Both the position numbers and the translations under genes were made by a program. Below are positions 33,519 to 40,817 of a DNA stretch of 64,000 bases, one piece after another. The DNA comes from WTFV01 sp965203525 (GTDB lineage Bacteria; Acidobacteriota; Vicinamibacteria; Vicinamibacterales; UBA8438). The DNA lies in NCBI GenBank assembly GCA_965203525.1, contig OZ241898.1:1364001-1428000 (forward strand). The letters run 5' to 3'. Position 1 is the stretch's first letter. Every line of letters starts with the position of its first letter. The notes beneath the pieces are model-generated. The model saw only the letters and a list, made by a program, of their open reading frames with translations. It ran no database searches and had not been told where the DNA came from.

Positions 33519-34322
33519 ATGCAGGTCGAAGATCACGGGTCGCTTCCGCCCGGGCGCGGCCTCGAGCTCGAAATCGAGGCGTTGCGCCGCCTTGACCACG
33601 CCGCGCATGCTTCCGCGCCGCGCCCGGGCGCACCGGGGCCGGGCCGCTCCGGGAGCCGCACGGGCCTCCGCCGCGGACTGCCGGACGCCGCGCCCGCTTC
33701 CGCGTGGCGGCGTGGGCAGGGGCAACCTCGCCGTCCGGCACGCCACGGACCGCCGGGCGCCGCGGCCGCACCCACCGGCGCCGGCGAGCGGCTGCTCGTC
33801 TGGGAGTCGGCGCGGCCCGCCGTGATACTGCCCCGGCGCGGCGCGCCGGAACCGTGGGCGCACGTTGCCGCCTGCGCGGCGCGCGGCGTCCCGCTGCTGC
33901 GCCGGGAGTCGGGCGGCGGCGCCGTCGTCGTCGGGCCCGGATGCCTGAACGTCGCCCTCGTGCTGTCGCTCGATCGCCGCCCCTGGCTGGCCGGCGTCGA
34001 ACGCAGCTACCGGCGCCTGCTCGGCCGGACGGCGGCCGCCCTGGCCGTCGGCGGCATCGCGGTTCGCTCGACCGACCTCGCCCTCCGCGGGCGGAAGTTC
34101 GCCGGGCACGCCCAGCGGCGGGCGCGCGGCGCCCTGCTCCATCACGGAGTCCTTCTCTACGATTTCGATCTCGATCTGGTGCCCGCGTTGCTGGCCGAGC
34201 CGCCGCGCCGCCCGGCCTGGCGCGGGAACCGGACCCACCGCGAGTTCCTGACCAACGCGCCCCTGGCCCGCGACGAGATCGTGGAACGCCTCCGGCGGCT
34301 TCCCGCCGCGCTGGAGGGCTGA
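33519..34322 (+). CDS. Lipoate-protein ligase A-like (BPL/LplA/LipB fold)
   Basis: 267 residues from the ATG at 33519. The conserved catalytic part is ERLLVWESARPAVILPR, then VPLLRRESGGGAVVVGPGCLNVALVL near residue 128 (RRxSGGGxV, lipoyl-AMP binding). DLALRGRKFAGHAQRR, with the Lys that contacts the adenylate, and LLHHGVLLYDFDL follow. About 60 residues of Arg/Pro/Gly-rich sequence separate the first short helix from this core, probably an inserted linker. It attaches lipoate (or octanoate) to carrier proteins; the GcvH-like protein of the divergent operon is the obvious client. Confidence 0.78.
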   Translation: MQVEDHGSLPPGRGLELEIEALRRLDHAAHASAPRPGAPGPGRSGSRTGLRRGLPDAAPASAWRRGQGQPRRPARHGPPGAAAAPTGAGERLLVWESARPAVILPRRGAPEPWAHVAACAARGVPLLRRESGGGAVVVGPGCLNVALVLSLDRRPWLAGVERSYRRLLGRTAAALAVGGIAVRSTDLALRGRKFAGHAQRRARGALLHHGVLLYDFDLDLVPALLAEPPRRPAWRGNRTHREFLTNAPLARDEIVERLRRLPAALEG

Positions 34323-34345
34323 CGACGGCCGGCGCTAACCGCGCG

Positions 34346-35419
34346 TCATGACTCTTCGTGCTTTTCGATCTCCCGGCGCAGCGCCAGCAGCGCCTCCCAC
34401 GGGCGGGCATGCAGGTTCAGGGGGCCGGCCGTCGCCTCCCAGCGCCGCACCGTCGTCGGGGTGACCCCGATCAGCTCGGCGAACTCGGCGACCGCGCATC
34501 CGCACTGCTCGCGCAACCCGGCGACCAGTTCGCCGCTGGGCTGGAATCCTGCCGCGTCGTCGGGGAGGTCGGCGGGCCTGGTGCGCGGAAGGGCGGGGGG
34601 CGGTTGCGGGGGGCGGTACGTAAGCGTCTTCTTGACCTTGCGGGGCGGCGCCGGCGAGCCGTTCGAATCCGCGGCCTCGGGAGCGGATCCGTTCGACCCC
34701 GCCGGGCCGGCCGCGTTCCGTGCCGCCGGCGCAGCCGCGTTCGGCGCCGCGCCGTTCCCGGCATGAAGCGCGACGACGCCGGCCGCCACCTTGTCGCGCG
34801 GCAGAGCCGGCGCGTTGGAAATCAGCTCCGTTTCGTCGACGCCGCGCAGCAGAAAGAGCAGCTCCGGAGCCTCGTCGAACCGGCTTCCGACGCCGGACAG
34901 CACGGCTGCCGCGTGCTTGCACATCGTCGTCCGATCCGAACATTCGCAGGACGGCACGATTTCACCAGGTTGCGGAAACATGCCGGTGTCGCGATGGGTG
35001 ACGACCTCGGCAAGGTGGGCGGGCAACCGGCCCTGGCGCAAATCGGGCACCGAACCGATCCGGCCTGCGCACGCCGTCCTGATGTCCGTCCAGGCGGATC
35101 TTTCGAGGCGTCGTATGCGAATCGATACGTGGTAGAGCGTCGAACCGACCACCATGGCGTCGACGCCGCCCGGCTCTATCGCCAGATGGCAGACGGAGCC
35201 GTTGCGCACGTAGGCTCTGCCGTGGGCCAGACGGGCCGCGTATTCGGAGAACGATTCGAGGTGCTCGCACCAGCGCCTGCCCCAGAAGTTGCGGGCGATG
35301 GTCCGTCCCCTGATCTCTACGGGTTGCACCTTCACGCCGCGCGCACGGAGATCGCGTATCTCCGAAACGGTTCGCGCGCGCTGCTCGTCGACGGGTACGT
35401 AGCGTGGATACCAGTGCAC
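34346..35419 (-). CDS. SWIM zinc-finger protein with C-terminal HTH-like domain
   Basis: 357 residues from a GTG at 35419. The SWIM finger is CECSDRTTMCKHAAAVL near residue 155 (CxCx6CxH), preceded by the usual GRAYVRNGSVCHLAIEPG and YHVSIRIRRL. A low-complexity Ala/Asn/Pro linker (residues 230-285) leads to a helix-turn-helix-like tail: REQCGCAVAEFAELIGVTPTTVRRWEA, as in XRE repressors. SWIM proteins bind nucleic acid or protein and are often encoded beside SNF2 helicases. Here there is no SNF2 gene immediately next to it (one is 11 kb away). A regulatory role is likely. Confidence 0.8.
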   Translation of the reverse strand: MHWYPRYVPVDEQRARTVSEIRDLRARGVKVQPVEIRGRTIARNFWGRRWCEHLESFSEYAARLAHGRAYVRNGSVCHLAIEPGGVDAMVVGSTLYHVSIRIRRLERSAWTDIRTACAGRIGSVPDLRQGRLPAHLAEVVTHRDTGMFPQPGEIVPSCECSDRTTMCKHAAAVLSGVGSRFDEAPELLFLLRGVDETELISNAPALPRDKVAAGVVALHAGNGAAPNAAAPAARNAAGPAGSNGSAPEAADSNGSPAPPRKVKKTLTYRPPQPPPALPRTRPADLPDDAAGFQPSGELVAGLREQCGCAVAEFAELIGVTPTTVRRWEATAGPLNLHARPWEALLALRREIEKHEES

Positions 35420-36010
35420 TTTCGGATCCTGTTGTTCCTTTCAGCGGGTTTCACAGGCGGGAAGACGGCGCCGGGCGGGGAGGTTCATACGCCTTGCGGC
35501 GCCGATGCGCGTGGAAACGTCGCCGCGCTTCCTATGCGACGCCTCACGTTGCCGGCGAGTCGACCGGGCCGCGGGCACGATCGGCGGCGGCTTTCGCCGT
35601 CGTCGGGCGCGTCCGCAAGGGTCGGCGAACCCGCCGTGCAAGGCGGGCACGATCGACGGCGGCTTTCGCCGCCGCTGGAGCGGCGACGGCGGCCCCGCCG
35701 CCGCGCGTTCGGCATGGCGCGGCTTCTGCCGGCTTCCCGGCTCGGCCCGCGGAACGCGCGGACGCAAGTGTTTTCGTCTCAACGCCATAGGTACCGACGG
35801 CAATCTCCGTTGCGGACGAAGCAATCTACCACAATCGGCGCCGTGACCGGAAACAGGTGGCGCGTCGAGATCCGGCCCGCGGACGGACGGAGCAATCTAC
35901 CACAATCGGCGCCGTGACCGGAAACAGGCGGCGCTGCACGTCGAGATCCGGCGGCGCCCGCGGACGGAGCAATCTACCACAATCGGCGCCGTGACCGGAA
36001 ACGGGCGGCG
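35420..36010. repeat. 590-bp gene-free region of local direct repeats downstream of parE
   Basis: No coding frame convinces. Two pairs of structures are visible. A 24-base unit (GGGCACGATCGNCGGCGGCTTT) occurs near 35576 and near 35646. A roughly 60-base unit starting GCAATCTACCACAATCGGCG occurs at 35821, 35892 and 35969, spaced 71 and 77 bp. The third copy runs into the parE stop codon and last codons, so each unit carries an image of the parE 3' end plus its downstream sequence. Confidence 0.85.
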
Positions 36011-37927
36011 CTACACGTCGAGGTCGAGCGCCTCGTCGGCCCGCTCCATGATGAAGCGGAACCGGGCCGAGGCGTCCTTGCCCATCAGGTCCGCGATGAC
36101 CCGGTCGGTCAGGAGCCGATCGCTGACCGCCACCCGCAGCAGGCGCCGCGTGTCCGGGTTGAGCGTCGTCTCCCAGAGCACCTTCGGCATCATCTCGCCG
36201 AGCCCCTTGAAGCGGGTGATCTCGGGAGCGCCGCGGCCGTTGGTCCGCGCCTTGACGATGGCGTCGCGGTGGGCGTCGTCGAGCGCCCAGAAGGTCTCCT
36301 TGCCGACGTCGACCCGGTAGAGGGGCGGCTGCGCCAGGAACACCTTGCCGTGCGCGATGAGCCGCGGGAGGAACCGGTAGAAGAACGTCAGCAGCAGCGT
36401 GGCGATGTGGTTGCCGTCCGAGTCGGCGTCGGCGAGGATGATGATCCGTTCGTAGCGCAGCTTCGTGACGTCGAAGGTCTTGCCGAGGCCGCAGCCGAGC
36501 GCCGTCACGACGTCCGACAGCTCCTTGTTGGCGAGCACCTTCGACGCCGGGGCGCTCTCGACGTTCAGCACCTTGCCGCGCAGCGGGAGGATCGCCTGCC
36601 GGGCCCGGTCGCGCCCCTGCTTGGCGGAGCCGCCGGCCGAATCTCCCTCGACGATGAACAGCTCGCTGTCGCCGCGGGCGCCGCCGGTGCAGTCGCTCAG
36701 CTTGCCGGGCAGGTTGAGCCGGTTCGACGTCGCGCTCTTGCGCGAGACCGACTGCTGCGCGGCGCGGCTCGCCTCGCGGGCCCGGGCGGCCAGGACGATC
36801 CGGGCGACGATCGCCTCGGCCATGCTGATGTTGTGGTTCAGCCAGTGCTCGAGGGCGGGCCGGACCGCCCCGTCGAGGACCGGCGCGAGCTCGGGATTGT
36901 TCAGCCGATCCTTGGTCTGTCCCTGGAACTGCGGCTCCGGGACGAAGATCGAAACGACGCCGGTCAGCCCTTCCCGGATGTCGTCGGCGGTCAGGGTCAC
37001 GCCCTTCGGCGTGAGGTTGTGCGTCTCGATGAAGTTGCGGACCGCCTTCCCGAGACCGGCCCGCACGCCGTTCTCGTGCGTGCCGCCGGACGCCGTCGGG
37101 ATGCCGTTGACGTAGCTGCGCAGGTGCTCCTCGGTCGCCTCCGTCCACTGCAGCACCACCTCGATCCGCGAGCCCGTGTCGGCGTGTTCCCGCGCGAGAA
37201 CGAACGGCGCCTCGTGCGCCGGGTTGGCTCCGCGCTCCTTCACGAGCCGGGCGAGGTAGTCGGGCAGGCCGTTCTCGTGCCGGAACTCCTCCTGCGAGCC
37301 CTGCCCCTCGTCGGTGAACGCGAACCGCACGCCGCCGTGCACGTAGGCGGCGATCTCCAGCCGCTGCCGGATGAGTCCGGCGTCGAACGTCGTCCTGGGG
37401 AAGATCCGCGGATCGGGGTGGAAGCGGATGGTGGTGCCGGAGCCGCGCGCCGGTTTCAGCTTCCGCGGCGCGGCCACCGGTTTCCCGCGCCGGAAGGTCT
37501 GCTGCCAGAGAAAGCCGTCCCGCTTCGAGGTGGCGACCAGCTCGCCGGACAGCGCGTTGACCACGCTGGCGCCGACGCCGTGCAGGCCGCCCGCGGTCCG
37601 ATAGGTCCGGTTCTCGAACTTGCCTCCCGCGTGCAGCGTCGTGAAGATGACCTCCAGGGCGCTCTTGCCGCTCCCGGGATGCCGGTCGACGGGCACGCCG
37701 CGGCCGTCGTCGGCGACGCTGACCGACGTCCCGCCGGCATGCAGCGTCACCGCCACGTTCGAGGCGTGGCCGTTCATCGCCTCGTCGACGGCGTTGTCGA
37801 GGATTTCCCAGACCAGGTGGTGGAGCCCGGCCACGCCGACCCCCCCGATGTACATGCCGGGCCGCTTGCGGACCGGCTCCAGCCCCTCGAGGACCGTGAT
37901 GTCCCTGGCGGTGTACGAGCGCGCCAT
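36011..37927 (-). CDS. parE: DNA topoisomerase IV subunit B
   Basis: 638 residues from the ATG at 37927, the usual ParE length and shorter than GyrB. GHKL ATPase motifs: HHLVWEILDNAVDEAMNG (Mg-Asn), VSVADDGRGVPVD and YRTAGGLHGVGASVVNALS. The TOPRIM metal site is in LFIVEGDSAGGSA and ILADADSDGNHI, and the GyrB C-terminal region ITRFKGLGEMMPKVLWET closes it. With ParA/ParC-type subunit A (not in the window) it decatenates daughter chromosomes using ATP. GyrB lookalikes are hard to separate from ParE by motif, but the length and lack of the GyrB insert favour ParE. The 3' end is duplicated twice downstream. Confidence 0.92.
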   Translation of the reverse strand: MARSYTARDITVLEGLEPVRKRPGMYIGGVGVAGLHHLVWEILDNAVDEAMNGHASNVAVTLHAGGTSVSVADDGRGVPVDRHPGSGKSALEVIFTTLHAGGKFENRTYRTAGGLHGVGASVVNALSGELVATSKRDGFLWQQTFRRGKPVAAPRKLKPARGSGTTIRFHPDPRIFPRTTFDAGLIRQRLEIAAYVHGGVRFAFTDEGQGSQEEFRHENGLPDYLARLVKERGANPAHEAPFVLAREHADTGSRIEVVLQWTEATEEHLRSYVNGIPTASGGTHENGVRAGLGKAVRNFIETHNLTPKGVTLTADDIREGLTGVVSIFVPEPQFQGQTKDRLNNPELAPVLDGAVRPALEHWLNHNISMAEAIVARIVLAARAREASRAAQQSVSRKSATSNRLNLPGKLSDCTGGARGDSELFIVEGDSAGGSAKQGRDRARQAILPLRGKVLNVESAPASKVLANKELSDVVTALGCGLGKTFDVTKLRYERIIILADADSDGNHIATLLLTFFYRFLPRLIAHGKVFLAQPPLYRVDVGKETFWALDDAHRDAIVKARTNGRGAPEITRFKGLGEMMPKVLWETTLNPDTRRLLRVAVSDRLLTDRVIADLMGKDASARFRFIMERADEALDLDV

Positions 37928-38102
37928 GCTTCGCGTTCCCCGGCGGCCCGGCTGGGATCCGAGCCGGCATCCAGTGCGCCGCGTTCCTCCGGCCGGCGGG
38001 GGACCGCGGCGGACGTGCTGGCAGGAAGCCCAATATAACACGGCCCAGCCGGATCCGCCGCCGCCCCGCGCGGCCGGGACCGCCACGCGGTGATTCCATC
38101 AA

Positions 38103-38133
38103 AATTCATCGATTTACTTGAAATTGATGAATT
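38103..38133. promoter_or_regulatory. A+T-rich inverted repeat upstream of the Fic gene (probable operator)
   Basis: 13-base arms, AATTCATC-GATTT and AAATT-GATGAATT, with one mismatch, surround a 5-base loop. It stands about 55 bases before the Fic start in otherwise G+C-rich sequence. Such a perfect dyad in a promoter position suggests a dimeric repressor site. Confidence 0.65.
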
Positions 38134-38187
38134 CTGATACAGTTCCTCAGATCACGTCCGGGCTCCGAAGCCATCTCGCCGGAAGCC

Positions 38188-39630
38188 GTGAGCATGAAAC
38201 GGCCGTCCGCTCCCGCGCCCCTCGACACGCTGCTCGAACGGCATCGCGACCGTCTGCCCGCGGTGTTCGCGCACGGTTTTCGTCCGGTGGTCGACGGCCG
38301 CTACCTCCATTGGGACAAGCTGCGCCGGCTCGTTCCGCCCGCCGGCCTCACCCGTGAGGAATGGTGGACCGGGATCCGGCTGTCCCGCTTCGGCCTGTCG
38401 CACCCGTTGCCGTTGCACGACGTACGCGGGCGGCCGTTCACGTTCATGCTGCCGGACCGCGTGCAGGAGGGGCTGCACCGGATCGACAGCCGGGCGCACG
38501 GCCGGATCGGGATCGGGGACGAAGTGGTGAACCGCGAGACCCGCGATCGGTTCATCATGGACTCGCTGATCCGGGAGGCGATCACCTCCAGCCAGCTCGA
38601 AGGCGCCGCCACCACCCGCGCCGTCGCCACCCGCATGCTGCGCACCGGCCGCCGGCCGAGGACCCGCGACGAGCGGATGATCCTGAACAACTACCGTGCG
38701 CTGCAGGCGGTCCGCGAAATGAAGAACGAACCGCTGACGGTCGCCGCGGTGCTGGCGCTGCACGAAACCGTCACGCGGGACACGCTCGCCGATCCGGACG
38801 CTGCCGGCCGTCCGCAGCGTCCCGCCGACGAGCGCGTCACGGTGGTGGACGCCCGCGGCGGTCTGGTGCTGCACCGGCCGCCCCCGGCCGAGTCGCTGCC
38901 GGCGCGGATGGAAGCGATGGTCCGGTTCGCGGAGGAGGGGCTTGCTGACGGCGCGTTCCTGCATCCGGTCGTCCAGGCCGTCGTCCTGCACTTCTGGCTT
39001 GCGTACGACCACCCGTTCGACGACGGCAACGGGCGTACGGCGCGCGCTCTCTTCTATTGGGCGCTGCTGCGCCGCGGGTACTGGATGTTCGAGTTCGTGT
39101 CGATCAGCCGGTTTCTCAAGGACGCGCCGGCGCAGTACGCCCGCGCGTTTCTGGAGACCGAAACCGACGCGAACGACCTGACCTACTTCGTCGCGCACCA
39201 GATCGACGTGATCCGGCGGGCGCTCGACGCGCTGGACCTGTACGTCGCGGAGAAGGTCGAGCAGGTGCGGCGGGTCGAGGGGATGCTCCGCCGGTCGTCC
39301 GGTCTGAACCACCGGCAGCTCGCGCTGCTTGCGCACGCGCTCCGGCATGCCGGCGCCGAGTACACGGTGAGGTCCCACGGGACGAGCCACGGCGTCGCCT
39401 ACGCCACGGCCCGCGCCGACCTGTTCCGGCTCGCGGAACTCGGATGGCTCGACCACCGGCGCGTCGGACGCCGGGACAACGTCTTCAGCGCGCCGTCCGA
39501 CCTCGACGTCCGCATCAGGAAGAGCCCGGCGGCGCGAGCGTCCGGCCGGCCGGCGGGGGTGGCCGCGGCCACGCCGATCAGACGTTCCGTCTCTCGGCCA
39601 CGGCCATCATCTTCCTCCGATAGACCGTGA
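38188..39630 (+). CDS. Fic-domain AMPylase-type protein
   Basis: 480 residues from a GTG at 38188, or 478 from the ATG at 38194. The Fic core motif is complete: HPFDDGNGRTAR near residue 275, and the inhibitory helix with the ATP-blocking Glu reads SSQLEGA near residue 134, so it is a class II, self-inhibited enzyme. A C-terminal winged-helix-like region (SSGLNHRQLALLAHALRH, RADLFRLAELGWL) suits DNA binding. Fic proteins transfer AMP from ATP to a Tyr/Thr of a target protein. The last 53 bases overlap the convergent lipase gene. An inverted repeat upstream suggests self-regulation. Confidence 0.9.
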   Translation: MSMKRPSAPAPLDTLLERHRDRLPAVFAHGFRPVVDGRYLHWDKLRRLVPPAGLTREEWWTGIRLSRFGLSHPLPLHDVRGRPFTFMLPDRVQEGLHRIDSRAHGRIGIGDEVVNRETRDRFIMDSLIREAITSSQLEGAATTRAVATRMLRTGRRPRTRDERMILNNYRALQAVREMKNEPLTVAAVLALHETVTRDTLADPDAAGRPQRPADERVTVVDARGGLVLHRPPPAESLPARMEAMVRFAEEGLADGAFLHPVVQAVVLHFWLAYDHPFDDGNGRTARALFYWALLRRGYWMFEFVSISRFLKDAPAQYARAFLETETDANDLTYFVAHQIDVIRRALDALDLYVAEKVEQVRRVEGMLRRSSGLNHRQLALLAHALRHAGAEYTVRSHGTSHGVAYATARADLFRLAELGWLDHRRVGRRDNVFSAPSDLDVRIRKSPAARASGRPAGVAAATPIRRSVSRPRPSSSSDRP

Positions 39631-40636
39631 TCCGGTGATCCGTCAGGACCCTTCCGAAGGGGGTCACCCTCGTCAGCGCGCCCCGGAATCGTCTTCCCCA
39701 CCCCACGGCGTACAGCAGTTCCGCTTTCGACAGGTCCCCGTCGCCGCAGTCCGTCAGGAACCGCATGCTCCCGGCGTGCGCATACCCCGACATGGTCCTT
39801 TCCACCCAGTTGCCGAACGACACCAGCAATCGTCCCGGCGGGACCGTCCGCCCGGCCGCGCGCAGGGCCTTCGCCAGCCAGAACGTCACCGTTCCGCTCA
39901 GCGGGATCAGCGGCACGGGGTCCGCCGAGTTCACTATCCGGTAGACGGGAGTCTTGAGCCGGGACACCCATTCTTCGGTTCCGACCCGCGGCGATCCGAA
40001 GGTGTAGCACGCGGCGAGCCGGCGCTCGGCGCGCAGCCGCTTCGCCGCGATGGTGGCGACCGCCCCTCCCAGGCTGTGGCCGGTGACGAACAGCGGTTTC
40101 CCCGCGACCCGGTCCAGCGCCGCCTCCACCCGGTCCTCGACGTCGTCGTACTGCGCCTGGAAACCCGAGTGCACCCTGCCGCCGGTCGGACACGTCGTCT
40201 GCGCCGCCCTGGCGTCCGCCCTGACGTCCTTCATGCGGTTTGCCTCGGTGCCACGAAACGCCAGGGCCGCGAAGTCGCCGTTGCGCGCCACGTACGCCTG
40301 CGTGGCGTTGACGCTGATCGTATCCACGAGCTCCCAGCGGATCTGCCGCAACGCACGCTCGAGCCGCCGCTTCTCGGCCTCGTGGTCGTACTCGTAGCTC
40401 TTGCGGACGGCTCCGACGATCCGCGCCGCCGTTCCTTCCCGCACCTCCCTCAGCGCCCGCTCGACCAGCTTCAGCGTGACGCTCCCGTCGGCATCCGGCT
40501 CGTCGAACTTCAGGTAGGCCAGCTCCGCCAGGTAGGCCATCAACCAGGCCGTGCGGTCACTGTACGCCTTGCGATAGGCAGGCATACTCCTGTCCAGGAT
40601 TCGCTGGGCGCGTTCGTTTTCCCCTGTTTCCAACAT
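39578..40636 (-). CDS. Class 3 lipase-family alpha/beta hydrolase
   Basis: 352 residues from the ATG at 40636, which has GGAGG at a good distance. The nucleophile elbow GHSLGGAVAT is near residue 185 within LFVTGHSLGG. ALAFRGTEANRMKDVRADAR precedes it (oxyanion region) and YRIVNSADPVPLIPL supplies the Asp, typical of class 3 (fungal-type) lipases. No signal peptide is evident, so it acts in the cytoplasm or at the inner membrane; phospholipase activity is possible, as seen in some abortive-infection effectors. It is convergent with Fic and divergent from the defence operon start. Confidence 0.85.
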   Translation of the reverse strand: MLETGENERAQRILDRSMPAYRKAYSDRTAWLMAYLAELAYLKFDEPDADGSVTLKLVERALREVREGTAARIVGAVRKSYEYDHEAEKRRLERALRQIRWELVDTISVNATQAYVARNGDFAALAFRGTEANRMKDVRADARAAQTTCPTGGRVHSGFQAQYDDVEDRVEAALDRVAGKPLFVTGHSLGGAVATIAAKRLRAERRLAACYTFGSPRVGTEEWVSRLKTPVYRIVNSADPVPLIPLSGTVTFWLAKALRAAGRTVPPGRLLVSFGNWVERTMSGYAHAGSMRFLTDCGDGDLSKAELLYAVGWGRRFRGALTRVTPFGRVLTDHRITVYRRKMMAVAERRNV

Positions 40637-40817
40637 GGTCCTTCCTCCGGCTGCCGGTTGCCCTACACTGCACGTTCGCACGGCGTCGGACAATGACCGA
40701 CGTCAAGACGGCGGCGGCAAAGGAGGGCGGGCCGAATCCGGCGCCGCCGCGGGTCCGGTGGGATGACGACGGCTTCCGTGGACGCGGGGGCGACGTCGAG
40801 CACGGCATGGGGGGCGG

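Noticed and set aside
40693..40817. Small open frame (TDVKTAAAKEGGPNPAPPRV) before the large helicase gene
   Set aside because: It has no clear ribosome site, turns low-complexity and runs into the helicase gene in another frame; probably the operon leader.
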